Shown in pieces: positions 1-8,741 of a stretch of 64,000 bases of DNA. Within the stretch, counting starts at the first letter, position 1; every line of letters starts with the position of its first letter. Origin of the DNA: Pontibacter sp. SGAir0037 (GTDB lineage: Bacteria; Bacteroidota; Bacteroidia; Cytophagales; Hymenobacteraceae); NCBI RefSeq assembly GCF_005491705.1, contig NZ_CP028092.1:3100001-3164000 (forward strand), in the 5' to 3' direction. The notes below the pieces were generated by a model. The model was not told the DNA's origin, did not search any database, and saw only the letters and a list, made by a program, of their open reading frames with translations. A program made the position numbers and the translations under genes.

Positions 1-85
1 AGTAGTACACCACCAGCGAGAACAGAATAAGGATAATGGCTATGATAATAGCAAATTTAAGCGTGAGCTTTGCCCGGATGGTCAT
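1..85 (-). CDS. Sensor histidine kinase, N-terminal fragment (cut by window edge)
   Basis: The first 28 codons of a minus-strand gene run off the left edge. The visible start is MTIRAKLTLKFAIII followed by a long hydrophobic stretch, as in the first membrane segment of a sensor histidine kinase. Its ATG overlaps the stop codon of the upstream response regulator (ATGA, 4-base overlap), so the two are translationally coupled and form a classical two-component operon in the order regulator then kinase. No catalytic part is visible, so the kinase assignment rests on position and the membrane segment. Confidence 0.6.
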   Translation of the reverse strand, partial: MTIRAKLTLKFAIIIAIILILFSLVVYY

Positions 86-765
86 ACTTCGTCCTGTTCT
101 TTAAGCACATACCCCATGCCCACCAAGGTATGAATCAACTTGTTGTCGTAGCCTTTGTCTACCTTCTTCCTAAGGAAGTTGATGTACACATCTATCACAT
201 TGCTACCTGTATCGAAAGAGGTTTCCCAAACATTTTCCAGTATATCCACCCTGGAAATAACGCGCCCTTTGTTACGCAGCAGGTATTGCAGTAAAGTAAA
301 CTCACGGGCTGTGAGGCTAATCGACTTGCCTGCTCTGGTGACCGATTTTTTGATGGCATCCATTTCCAGATCGGCCAGCACCAGCTTTTCGGTTGAACTA
401 CTTTCCCCGGATCGCCGGTTCAGCGCCCTGATACGCGCCAGCAACTCTTTAAATTCGAAAGGTTTAGTAAGATAATCATCTGCTCCCGCATCCAATCCTA
501 CAATTTTATCATCGGTGGTGCCGAGGGCGGTAAGCATCAGAATAGGAACGCTACTCTTTTGATTTCTGATCTCACGGCACACATCGAGTCCGTTCATTTT
601 GGGCAGGATGAGGTCGAGCACCACTACATCATAGTTATTCTGCAGGGCAAGCTTGGCGCCAAAGAACCCGTCGTAAGCCTGATCGACCTCGTACGCCTGT
701 TCTTCCAGACCCTTCTTTATAAAAGAGGCTACTTTAGGCTCATCCTCAATGAGTAGTATCTTCAT
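82..765 (-). CDS. OmpR-family response regulator transcription factor
   Basis: DNA-binding response regulator of 227 residues. The receiver domain starts MKILLIEDEP with acidic residues at 8-9, phospho-acceptor Asp51 in VVLDLILP and the conserved Lys in LTKPFEF near residue 101. The C-terminal OmpR/PhoB winged helix covers about residues 130-225 and ends in the typical GMGYVLKEQ. A longer reading frame goes up to position 870, but the family begins at MKILLIEDEP and a minus-strand TAnnTTTG promoter element lies at 837-844, inside that extension. The partner kinase follows with a 4-base overlap. The signal sensed is unknown; the divergent CDF exporter suggests metal stress only by proximity. 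Confidence 0.93.
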   Translation of the reverse strand: MKILLIEDEPKVASFIKKGLEEQAYEVDQAYDGFFGAKLALQNNYDVVVLDLILPKMNGLDVCREIRNQKSSVPILMLTALGTTDDKIVGLDAGADDYLTKPFEFKELLARIRALNRRSGESSSTEKLVLADLEMDAIKKSVTRAGKSISLTAREFTLLQYLLRNKGRVISRVDILENVWETSFDTGSNVIDVYINFLRKKVDKGYDNKLIHTLVGMGYVLKEQDEV

Positions 766-773
766 ATCTGTAA

Positions 774-803
774 TTTGTTGTGGAATAACTTTACCTATAT
801 TTG
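774..803 (+). promoter_or_regulatory. Promoter of the CDF exporter gene
   Basis: TTTG at 774-777 and TATATTTG at 796-803, separated by 18 bases, match the Bacteroidota sigma-ABfr consensus. The start of transcription would be near 810, giving a leader of about 105 nt before the CDF gene at 917. The promoter lies inside the 5' leader/start region of the divergent response-regulator gene, so the two transcripts overlap. Confidence 0.5.
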
Positions 804-836
804 CAATAGCTGTTAAGATGCTACCCTTTAACAGTA

Positions 837-844
837 CAAAGGTA
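837..844 (-). promoter_or_regulatory. -7 element of the response-regulator promoter
   Basis: The minus strand reads TACCTTTG, a perfect match to the Bacteroidota -7 consensus TAnnTTTG. Transcription would start near 830, leaving a leader of about 65 nt before the ATG at 765. No clear TTG is seen 19 bases upstream, so the -33 part is weak. The site supports the shorter start chosen for the regulator. Confidence 0.4.
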
Positions 845-916
845 GCAGATGTTATGATAAAGGTAAACATGTGCCTTGAGCAGCATCAATATCTGCAATT
901 TTGTCGTTTATGAAAT

Positions 917-1831
917 ATGGCACATCAGCATCACCACCATCATACGCATCATCACCATCAGGCAAGCAACAATATTAAAGTAGCTTTTTTTCTTAACCTG
1001 AGTTTTGCTGTATTCGAGATCGTTGGCGGCTTATGGATCAACAGTATGGCTATTCTGTCGGACGCGCTGCACGACCTCGGCGATTCTCTCTCGCTCGGAC
1101 TTGCCTGGTATTTTGAAAGATTATCAAAAAAAGGCAGGGATCATAGTTACTCATACGGTTATAAGCGCTTTTCACTCTTAGGCGCTGTTATTAATTCTGT
1201 TATTTTGCTGGCAGGATCTGTGTTGGTGCTGCTGGTGGCAATTCCCAGGCTGTTCCACCCGGAAGCGGTTCACGCACCCGGAATGATCCTTTTTGCAGTG
1301 GCAGGTATACTGGTAAATGGTATAGCCGCACTCCGGTTAAACAAGGGCACATCGCTCAACGAAAAAGTAGTTATGCTGCACCTGCTGGAGGATATATTTG
1401 GCTGGGCAGCAGTATTGGCTGGCGGTATTATCATGTATTTTTTCGACCTGCCTGTGATTGACCCACTGCTGTCGCTTGTCATCACCTGCTTTATACTTTA
1501 CAATGTTGTGAAGAACCTGCGCGAGGGGCTGAAGATCCTGTTGCAGGCTACTCCTGCCCATATCGAAATGCCTGCCCTGGAACAAAGGCTGGAGAAGCTG
1601 CCCGAAATCAGATCGGTGCATGATCTGCACCTCTGGACACTGGATGGCACCAACCATATTTTAACGATGCACGCCGTCGTAGATCCCCAGGTTTCCCTCG
1701 ATCAGTCGGAAGAGATAAAGCAACGGATCAGGACGGCCATGGCCGATCTGGAAATACACCATGTTACCATTGAGCTCGAAGCGGCAGGCCAGGCCTGTGG
1801 GCAGCCGGAATGCGGCAAATTACAGCAGTAG
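917..1831 (+). CDS. Cation diffusion facilitator (Zn/Co/Cd efflux), CzcD/ZitB type
   Basis: Inner-membrane divalent metal/proton antiporter of 304 residues. The first 15 residues are almost all histidine (MAHQHHHHHTHHHH), a cytoplasmic metal-binding tail seen in many zinc CDF proteins. Six membrane segments follow. The transport site is visible as DALHDLGD in TM2 and HLLEDIFGW in TM5 (the HxxxD pair), typical of zinc-preferring members. The cytoplasmic C-terminal domain contains HDLHLWTLDGTNHILTMH and ends with a CGQPEC pair of cysteines that could bind metal. It is divergent from a two-component operon. Zinc specificity is inferred from the motif and not proven. Confidence 0.93.
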   Translation: MAHQHHHHHTHHHHQASNNIKVAFFLNLSFAVFEIVGGLWINSMAILSDALHDLGDSLSLGLAWYFERLSKKGRDHSYSYGYKRFSLLGAVINSVILLAGSVLVLLVAIPRLFHPEAVHAPGMILFAVAGILVNGIAALRLNKGTSLNEKVVMLHLLEDIFGWAAVLAGGIIMYFFDLPVIDPLLSLVITCFILYNVVKNLREGLKILLQATPAHIEMPALEQRLEKLPEIRSVHDLHLWTLDGTNHILTMHAVVDPQVSLDQSEEIKQRIRTAMADLEIHHVTIELEAAGQACGQPECGKLQQ

Positions 1832-2191
1832 TTAATTTTGGTTTAAATGGACAGCCTGCTTTATCAGCTCAACAAAATAAGCCTCATTAATATCATCCAT
1901 CGATCTTACTTTAACGTGAAGCATTTGCCCGTTACGGCTCACTAGTCTTTTTTCCGGATCATCGAGCTCTTTGCCCCGAAAGAACCCAAAGTGCAGACCA
2001 CTCCTTGAAGAGGCAAAGTAACAAACGGGCCCATAAAAGAAATAACACGGACTATCCCACCGCACGCATTCTTCCAGGTGAGCCGCTGTGGAAGTTATGA
2101 TCCGGCGCAGTTCCTGGGCAAGCAACAGTTTTTCGGGAGTCAGTTTTTCGAGGTATTCATCTACCTGGTTTACGGTTGTTTTACTTCTCAT
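1832..2191 (-). CDS. DUF1801 domain-containing protein
   Basis: Small cytosolic protein of 119 residues of the DUF1801 (YdhG-like) family, function unknown. The hallmark central segment ECVRWDSPCYFFYGPVCYF is present, where a Trp-containing strand precedes the aromatic core. The reading frame can be extended to a TTG at 2215, but the ATG at 2191 (MRSKTTVNQVDEYL) fits the family. The gene ends immediately next to the stop of the convergent CDF gene with no spacer. Confidence 0.82.
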   Translation of the reverse strand: MRSKTTVNQVDEYLEKLTPEKLLLAQELRRIITSTAAHLEECVRWDSPCYFFYGPVCYFASSRSGLHFGFFRGKELDDPEKRLVSRNGQMLHVKVRSMDDINEAYFVELIKQAVHLNQN

Positions 2192-2360
2192 ATCTCTTAG
2201 GAATCTCAAAAGCAATACAGCTTCAGCAATAAATATACGTTTTTTTTAATATTGAAGACAACAGTTGTATCCACAATATTTATCAAAATTTATATATATT
2301 TTTTACTGAATTTATTTTTTCAATCCCTGTGAGTGGAGCAGGCAGCGTTTCTCCCCTGCT

Positions 2361-2999
2361 TCAGCCTCTGTTTAGCTTTAGCAACAGCTGCTCTTCCAGT
2401 TCATTCAAGCTACTGAATCCTTTTACGAGTAATTGCGGTCCATGAATGTCTTCTACATAAATGCTCGGGAAATTTGTTGCTCCTATGTTTTCTACGTAAA
2501 GAAATTCCTCTTCGAGCTGCATCATAATCTCTTCTGCCTCAAAAAGTGTCATGAACAGGTTTTCAGATATCCCGAACAGCCTGACAATATTCACCAGAAC
2601 ACCTGTGTCTGTTATATCCTGGCCATCGGAATAAAAAGCTGAATGAAAAGCCCGTAGCACCTCCAGTGTAAGCACAGGCCGCAACAGGCGCACAGCCAGC
2701 AGCGCTCTGCATACCGGCTCTGTGCGGTAAACGAAGCCTGACCGTGTAAAAAAGCTATAGTCGAACGGAAGGCTGGTGCGCTCCTGTACCCGGTGCCAGC
2801 TTAGTGCCAGCAGCTCCCTCTCTTTAGGCTGTATAGGTTCTGTTGCATAGGCCTGCAGGTTCCCCAGCAACACCCGCACATTCAGCCTCCCCTGCCAGAG
2901 AGCCTGCAGCCGTCGCACCACGGGGGTAAAGCCATAGCACCAGGCGCACATTGGGTTTGTTACATAAAGAATAGTAGGGTTATGCGGAGCAGTTATCAT
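2361..2999 (-). CDS. DsbA-family (FrnE-like) thiol oxidoreductase
   Basis: Protein of 212 residues with a thioredoxin-like DsbA fold. The N-terminal motif PMCAWCYGF carries the redox CxxC pair (Cys-Ala-Trp-Cys) directly after the first strand, and the cis-Pro region ATNFPSIYVED lies near residue 180. There is no signal peptide, so it acts in the cytoplasm like FrnE/2-hydroxychromene-isomerase relatives rather than as periplasmic DsbA. Substrate unknown. A TTG two codons upstream is possible, but the ATG at 2999 is the natural start. Confidence 0.85.
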   Translation of the reverse strand: MITAPHNPTILYVTNPMCAWCYGFTPVVRRLQALWQGRLNVRVLLGNLQAYATEPIQPKERELLALSWHRVQERTSLPFDYSFFTRSGFVYRTEPVCRALLAVRLLRPVLTLEVLRAFHSAFYSDGQDITDTGVLVNIVRLFGISENLFMTLFEAEEIMMQLEEEFLYVENIGATNFPSIYVEDIHGPQLLVKGFSSLNELEEQLLLKLNRG

Positions 3000-3102
3000 A
3001 AGCAATTCTCAGCTGTTGTATTTGTTTTTACCGCAGGAGAAAAGAAAAGGGTTCAAAGCATTTCCTTTTGCCGGATAAGCAGCTAGCTTCTAAAACATTA
3101 TA

Positions 3103-3882
3103 TTAATGACAAATCATCTTAATGGTCATACCGCCGTCTATCGTTAAGCTCTGGCCTGTAATAAAGCCTGCTTTATCGGAGCATAGAAATAAAGCTGCTT
3201 CGGCAATATCTTCGGGTGTACCTACCCTGCCTACCGGGTGCTGCTCTTTATCCTGCCTGGTATGGAGAGGTTCATAACGCTTGCTCTCTTTCTCCCAGGG
3301 GCCAACCTCTATCCAACCCGGCGCAATGGCATTTACTCGCACGCGCGGCTCTGTCAGGCTCACAGCCAATGAATGTGTGAGTGCCTCCAGTCCACCCTTA
3401 GACGCACTGTAAGGAAAGGTATTGGGCTCCGACATAAAAGCCCTGGTAGAAGAAATATTCAGGATAGCTGGATAGGCCGCTTTATACAGCAAAGGCAAAG
3501 CATATTTGGTACACAGCAAAGGACCGCGCAGGTTTACGGCCAGTACCCTGTCAAAATCAGCAACAGGCATATCTTCCAGAGAACCTACATCCGGATTGCT
3601 GATGCCGGCATTGTTTATCAGCGCATCGAGCTGTTTATGGTGCTCACTAACCTGCAGCATCAATGCCTTTACCTGCTCTTCTTCTGCTACATCGCAGGTG
3701 ATAAAGGCAGCTTCCAGTTCCTGCTCTTTCAGCCATTGTATTGCTTCATCTCCTGCTTCTTTATCGGCATCGGCCATGATAACAGTAGCCCCGGCCCGTG
3801 CAAATGCCTGTACCATACCCAGCCCTATACCCTGAGCGCCTCCTGTAACAAGAACAACTTTAGAGGAATAATATTCTTTCAT
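3103..3882 (-). CDS. SDR-family NAD(P)-dependent oxidoreductase
   Basis: Classical short-chain dehydrogenase/reductase of 259 residues. The cofactor motif TGGAQGIG is at 13-20, with Asp38 after the second strand (MADAD), which favours NAD. NNAG is at 90-93. The catalytic residues are Ser144, Tyr158 and Lys162 (YSASK), and the C-terminal FITGQSLTIDGGM is typical of the family. The substrate cannot be read from the sequence. The gene stands alone, with a short AT-rich gap before the divergent S1/P1 nuclease. Confidence 0.92.
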   Translation of the reverse strand: MKEYYSSKVVLVTGGAQGIGLGMVQAFARAGATVIMADADKEAGDEAIQWLKEQELEAAFITCDVAEEEQVKALMLQVSEHHKQLDALINNAGISNPDVGSLEDMPVADFDRVLAVNLRGPLLCTKYALPLLYKAAYPAILNISSTRAFMSEPNTFPYSASKGGLEALTHSLAVSLTEPRVRVNAIAPGWIEVGPWEKESKRYEPLHTRQDKEQHPVGRVGTPEDIAEAALFLCSDKAGFITGQSLTIDGGMTIKMICH

Positions 3883-4040
3883 GTAATAATTTTAGCTAAA
3901 CCAATACTTACGGATTTACGGCCCGACCGATAGGAGTTTTACTTTAGTCCGTTATACTATAAACAGCCAATTGCTTTACAATAGCAGTTATATTCCCTTC
4001 TTAAGGAAAAATTGCTGAACTTTGCAGCACCAAACTTAAA

Positions 4041-4844
4041 ATGAAAATGGCAAATAACATCTTAAAAAAAATACTTCTGGTTGGTTTATTTCTGTACCTC
4101 CCGCTGCAAACCATGGCTTGGGGCATGCTGGGCCATCGCATAGTAGGAGAAATAGCTGACCTCCATTTATCCCGGAAAGCCAGAAAGCAAGTGCAGCAGA
4201 TCTTAGGCACCGAATCGGTTGCGATTGCCAGCAACTGGGCCGATTTTATTAAATCTGATCCTGCTTATAATTACCTGAACACTTGGCATTACATCAACTT
4301 TGAGGAAGGCATGTCGCACGAAGCAATTGATGCTTACCTGGCACAAGACACGGTAACCGATGCTTATACCAAGCTCAATTTTATGATACAGGAGCTGAAA
4401 AACAAGCAGCTGCCTCTGGAGCAAAAACAAATGTACCTGCGACTTGTGATTCATATTGTGGGTGACATGCACCAGCCCATGCATGCCGGCCGGCCGGGCG
4501 ACTTGGGTGGCAACAGGATCAGGGTAAGCTGGTTTAACCAACCTTCTAACCTGCACCGGGTATGGGATGAGCAACTAATAGAGTATCAGCAACTCAGCTA
4601 TACCGAGTATGTGAAAGCAATTAACCATACCACCAAAAAGCAAACCCAGGAATGGCAAAAGCAGCCGATCAACCAATGGCTGTTCGAGTCTTACGTACTG
4701 GCCGACCAACTGTACAAGGAAATAGAGCAGCCAGAACAGAAGCTAAGCTACGCATACAATTTCAGGCACGTGTATAGCTTAAATGAGCAATTACTAAAGG
4801 GAGGTGTAAGGCTGGCAGGTGTGTTGAACGAGATTTTCGGGTAA
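4041..4844 (+). CDS. S1/P1 nuclease (secreted, zinc dependent)
   Basis: Secreted zinc-dependent phosphodiesterase/nuclease of 267 residues. A signal peptide ends at TMA before Trp27, which becomes the mature N-terminus; in this family the N-terminal Trp is itself a zinc ligand. Other ligands are visible: His32 in WGMLGHRIVG, the Asp of NWADFIKSD, the His of WHYINF, the HIVGDMHQPMHAGRPGD block and HRVWDEQL. Likely role: degradation of extracellular single-stranded nucleic acid for phosphate or nucleosides. The gene is followed by a strong bidirectional terminator. Confidence 0.93.
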   Translation: MKMANNILKKILLVGLFLYLPLQTMAWGMLGHRIVGEIADLHLSRKARKQVQQILGTESVAIASNWADFIKSDPAYNYLNTWHYINFEEGMSHEAIDAYLAQDTVTDAYTKLNFMIQELKNKQLPLEQKQMYLRLVIHIVGDMHQPMHAGRPGDLGGNRIRVSWFNQPSNLHRVWDEQLIEYQQLSYTEYVKAINHTTKKQTQEWQKQPINQWLFESYVLADQLYKEIEQPEQKLSYAYNFRHVYSLNEQLLKGGVRLAGVLNEIFG

Positions 4845-4854
4845 TAATATTATA

Positions 4855-4910
4855 GCCAAAAAAGCAGCGGGGGCGCCACATGTATGTGGCGCCCCCGCTG
4901 CTTTTTTGGC
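4855..4910. terminator. Bidirectional intrinsic terminator, perfect 27-bp stem
   Basis: Two perfectly complementary 27-base arms (4855-4881 and 4884-4910) are separated by only 2 bases. The inner part is GC rich and each flank carries a run of six A or T, so the structure terminates the S1/P1 gene on the plus strand and the large ThuA gene on the minus strand. Confidence 0.92.
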
Positions 4911-4939
4911 TGAGCTGTCGTTTATACTTAACCAGCCTC

Positions 4940-7900
4940 CTACTGCTTCACAAACCTTACCGTTTTCAGCATTGGTTTTCTGTTGGCAGCACCACCGTTT
5001 ACTGGTTTAAAGATGATGAACACATCCTGAAACTCGGCGCCGGTGCCTCTCTGCAACGATACAGTACCGGTAACTTTGCCTTTCTCAGCGCCGAAGCTTA
5101 TTTGCCCGTCACCTATCTTCGTACCGTCTACACGGCCAGTACGCACCTCTACCTGATAGCGGCCAGCCTGTCCATTGCTGAAGCCTGTTAATTCTATACT
5201 CCCGATACCTGTTAAATCTACCTGGTTCACTTTCAGCCAGCCATCTCCGCCAGGGAAAACAAGGTACTGGCTACCCAGCGAATCTTTGCGGGCAAATGAA
5301 TTTATAGTGCTAAACTCACTCACATCCATGCTGCTGTTGCGCAGGTATATGGCATTGGCTCCTGTCAGTGGCAGTGGCGCTCTCGGACCGCCATTATCGG
5401 TATAGGTAGCTTCCAGCTTCAGTACTGATGCCTGCCCGGGCTCTCTGTTAGCTTCCGCGGCCACCTCGCCTGCTGCCGGTAAAGAAGGCTTCCTGGTGCC
5501 TGCTTCTGCAAGCGACATTACCCAGCGCACAATCTGGCGAGCCTCCGACGGATCCATTGTAGGGTGAGCCGGCATAGCGTTTGCTCCCCAGACACCGCTG
5601 CCACCTTTGATGATTTTCTCTGTCAGGTAGTTGGGAGCCTCACGATCGGTTTTATACTTAAGCGACACCTCCGTAAATGACGGACCTATAGATTTTTCAT
5701 CTACTTTATGGCAGGACTTACAGTCCGAGGCAGCCATCAGGTTTCTACCCATAATCTCCTCCGACACGACCTGGTGCCCCATAGAAGCGCCGGCCAGATC
5801 AGTTCCTTTGATGTAGTCCGTAGATACATATAAGTTATTCATATCTACTTTATCTCCCTCGTCTACCACCTTTACCTGGTATTGTACCTGCTGTCCCGGG
5901 AAGTAGAAAGTACGGTTACCTTTCAATTCTATAGAAACCACTGGTTGGGCATTACCGGAGTTCACGGTTATCTCCTCACTTTTGCGGGAAGCTCCGTTAC
6001 TGTCTACCACCTCTACGCTTACCACATGAGCTCCCGGCTCTCTGATAGCATGCTGCAGGTATGGCTCGCGCGTCTCCTTCTGGAAGTTGCCCACACGCCA
6101 TCTGTAAACTATCTTATCTTTTTCCGGGTCAACAGCTTTCACTTTGGCCGTGATCTGTAATGGATTTACCCCACTGGTTCTATCCACCTCAAAAGATATA
6201 ATCTTCGGTGGCAGGTTTCCGGCAATATAATCTATGCGCACCAGGGCAGCTTCCGGGTTAGCCATAAACCAGCCTTTGCCGTACTCCACAATATAGATTT
6301 TACCATCCGGACCTACTTCCATATCCATCTGAGAGTTGAATGTAGTGTTGGCCATAAATGACTCCATCTTTTGCAGATCGCCATTTGGTTTCAGTGTCAG
6401 TACTTTAATCCAGTTACGCATCCACTCATAGAAGAAAACTTTACCGTTATAGTACTCCGGATAGGCCGTTGCTTTCGGAAACATATCGGTATAGTATACC
6501 GGCCCTGCCATGGCAGTACGGCCACCGGAACCTACCTGCGGAAAGTCCGGTGATTCGGCATAAGGATACCAGATAAAGGCCGGTTGTGCGGGAGGCAGCT
6601 CTCGCAGACCTGTATTGTTGCGGGAGTCGTTCACAGGCTTAGCCGGATCGAAAGTCGCGCCTGCCTTACCGGCAGCATAATCGTAGCGGTGGTACGAATA
6701 GTTATTTCCGACAAAGAGTGGCCATCCAAAAAAACCTGCCTTACGGGCCTGGTTAAATTCATCGTACCCTCTCGGACCACGAACGCCAAGGCTATCGTTA
6801 GCAGCATCCGGTCCTACCTCTCCCCAGTATAGATAGCCGTTTTTCTGGTCTACTGAAATACGGTATGGGTTACGGTTACCCATTACATAAATCTCGGGCT
6901 TCGCTTTCTGTTCGTTCTTCGGAAACAGGTTCCCATCAGGTATCTCGTAGGTTCCGTCCTCCTTCATTTTTATTCTTAAGATTTTGCCGCGCAGATCGTT
7001 GGTATTACCTGCGGTGCGGCGGGCATCGTACTGCTCATGGCCCGGACGATCGTCGAGCGGAGCAAAGCCGTTGGTCACGTAGCGCTGGCCCTTTTCATTA
7101 AAAGGAGTAGAGTTATCGCCAGTGGAAAGGTATAGCATTCTGTCTTTACCAAAGGCCAGAGAGCCTCCTGTATGGCAGCAGATGTTACGTTGGGAGTAAA
7201 ACTGCAGCACCACTTTCTCCGATTGCATATCCAGGCGGTTATTACGGAAAACAAAGCGCGACAAACGGTTTACAGAAGTATCGATCGGGCTATAGTACAG
7301 GTAAACGTAGTTGTTATTTTTAAAATCAGGATCGGCCACTATACCCATAAGGCCCTCCTCTGCATTTACCCCTTGCACGGTGGCTTTGTGGTACACATTC
7401 AGGTATCCCACCTGCGTTACAGTTTTCGTCTCCTGGCTGTACAGCATCAATTCTCCTCTTCTTTGCGCCACCAGCACATCCAGGTTAGGCAGGATAGTCA
7501 TTTCGGTAGGTTCCGCAAACACACCTTGCGCCAGTACCGTTTTCACAAAGCGCTCTTCCGCCGGCACACGCTCCGAACTTGCCTTGCTGTAGTTTAGTTC
7601 TTTGTTATCATCTATGGCATACTGAATCCCGCCCAGCAAGTGCTTCAGGAAAGTTTCGTCCTGGTAAGATTCTTCCGTATGGCCAAGTCCTGTATAAAAG
7701 GCACGCCCACCATCATACTCGTGGTACCAGGCAATCGGGTGATTATCGCCGTTCTTCCCGCCTTCGTAGCTACGCTCATCCAACTTCAGCAGTACCTTCA
7801 CGTCTGTATTCAGGTTCTTGAAATTATACCACTCATCCGTCTTCTTCCACTGCGCCTGTAAATGTTTGGTAGAGGCGTGGCTGTTATCCACCACCTGTAT

Positions 7901-8347
7901 AGTTGCCTCCTGTACCTGTGGGTGGCTCTCGAAATACCCGCCAACCATTTTACCATACCATTCCCAGTCGTACTCAGTATCGGTGGCGGCATGTATACCA
8001 ACAAAACCACCTCCCGCCTGAATGTAGCGTTCAAAATCAGCCTCCTGGTACTGGTCCAGCACATCACCGGTAGTATTCAGGAAAACAACAGCAGCATACT
8101 TTGCCAGAGAGTCTTCATGTATGAATGTCGCGTTGGAAGTGGTGTCCACTACAAAACCGTTTTCCGCTCCCAGCTTCATGAGCGCTACATTGCCGGCAGC
8201 AATTGAAGCATGGTGATAGCCGCTGGTTTTGCTGAATACCAAGATTCTGGGATCACCGGAGCGCTTGCTGCTACAGGCACTGAGTATACTAAAACCAATA
8301 ATTACGAAGAGAAAGAGTGCCTTAAAAGGCAAGACTTTAGAGTTCAT
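4940..8347 (-). CDS. ThuA - sugar dehydrogenase - PKD - cytochrome c multidomain lipoprotein
   Basis: Secreted lipoprotein of 1135 residues; lipobox FSILSAC near residue 25. Domain order from the sequence: ThuA/trehalose-utilisation fold (about 32-255, starting PRILVFSKTSGYHHAS); glucose/sorbosone dehydrogenase-like beta-propeller (about 265-720, with GLMGIVADPDF and EVGPDGKIYIVEYG); PKD-like Ig domain (about 735-815); a monoheme cytochrome c with CKSCH near residue 876 and a Met ligand in the NAMPAHPTM region; and a C-terminal carbohydrate-binding CBM6-like domain. Likely role: periplasmic or surface oxidation of a sugar with electrons passed to the attached heme. Such fusions are common in Bacteroidota but the substrate is unknown. 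Confidence 0.9.
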   Translation of the reverse strand: MNSKVLPFKALFLFVIIGFSILSACSSKRSGDPRILVFSKTSGYHHASIAAGNVALMKLGAENGFVVDTTSNATFIHEDSLAKYAAVVFLNTTGDVLDQYQEADFERYIQAGGGFVGIHAATDTEYDWEWYGKMVGGYFESHPQVQEATIQVVDNSHASTKHLQAQWKKTDEWYNFKNLNTDVKVLLKLDERSYEGGKNGDNHPIAWYHEYDGGRAFYTGLGHTEESYQDETFLKHLLGGIQYAIDDNKELNYSKASSERVPAEERFVKTVLAQGVFAEPTEMTILPNLDVLVAQRRGELMLYSQETKTVTQVGYLNVYHKATVQGVNAEEGLMGIVADPDFKNNNYVYLYYSPIDTSVNRLSRFVFRNNRLDMQSEKVVLQFYSQRNICCHTGGSLAFGKDRMLYLSTGDNSTPFNEKGQRYVTNGFAPLDDRPGHEQYDARRTAGNTNDLRGKILRIKMKEDGTYEIPDGNLFPKNEQKAKPEIYVMGNRNPYRISVDQKNGYLYWGEVGPDAANDSLGVRGPRGYDEFNQARKAGFFGWPLFVGNNYSYHRYDYAAGKAGATFDPAKPVNDSRNNTGLRELPPAQPAFIWYPYAESPDFPQVGSGGRTAMAGPVYYTDMFPKATAYPEYYNGKVFFYEWMRNWIKVLTLKPNGDLQKMESFMANTTFNSQMDMEVGPDGKIYIVEYGKGWFMANPEAALVRIDYIAGNLPPKIISFEVDRTSGVNPLQITAKVKAVDPEKDKIVYRWRVGNFQKETREPYLQHAIREPGAHVVSVEVVDSNGASRKSEEITVNSGNAQPVVSIELKGNRTFYFPGQQVQYQVKVVDEGDKVDMNNLYVSTDYIKGTDLAGASMGHQVVSEEIMGRNLMAASDCKSCHKVDEKSIGPSFTEVSLKYKTDREAPNYLTEKIIKGGSGVWGANAMPAHPTMDPSEARQIVRWVMSLAEAGTRKPSLPAAGEVAAEANREPGQASVLKLEATYTDNGGPRAPLPLTGANAIYLRNSSMDVSEFSTINSFARKDSLGSQYLVFPGGDGWLKVNQVDLTGIGSIELTGFSNGQAGRYQVEVRTGRVDGTKIGDGQISFGAEKGKVTGTVSLQRGTGAEFQDVFIIFKPVNGGAANRKPMLKTVRFVKQ

Positions 8348-8741
8348 TCCAGATGAAGTATAAGGGTTTGTTCAGATGTAGTATAAAGTAGAGAAGCCGG
8401 ACTAAAGCCATAACTTCCCCAATAACTTTAAAGAGGCAATATATTAAATTAAACCATGACATTGATGTATGAAGTAACTAATTACTTACCCGTTACAAAC
8501 AAATTCTTATTTAAAAGCAAGCAAAGTTCCTGACCGAAACAAAGGTAGATCCAACATTGTCAAGTAGTCATAAATTTATCGGAAACCAAGCCGCTATTAT
8601 TGTATAGGTGTTCATTCCTTTATCTTCTCCAATTTTTTCTAAACAGGTTTTATAACTCTTGCAACAGGCTGCGTAAAATCGTATATTCATTGTCTTGCAA
8701 ATGGCAATTATGTTTTCACTTACATTTTAAAGTTGAAGGCT
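8348..8741. other. Intergenic region between divergent genes (394 bp)
   Basis: AT-rich gap that must hold the promoters of the ThuA-type gene (minus) and of the unknown gene at 8742 (plus). A candidate plus-strand promoter is a TTG near 8658 with TATATTC about 20 bases on, an imperfect consensus. No open reading frame of convincing composition and no RNA gene was seen. Confidence 0.4.

Noticed and set aside
82..870. Longer form of the response regulator starting at 870
   Set aside because: The extra 35 residues precede the invariant MKILLIEDEP start and contain a promoter element for the same gene.
3373..3933. 186-codon plus-strand frame over the SDR gene
   Set aside because: The opposite strand encodes a complete SDR enzyme with all motifs; this frame lacks protein-like composition.
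4855..4910. Possible regulatory RNA in the perfect 27-bp palindrome
   Set aside because: It lies between convergent genes with A and T runs on both sides, so a bidirectional terminator explains it fully.
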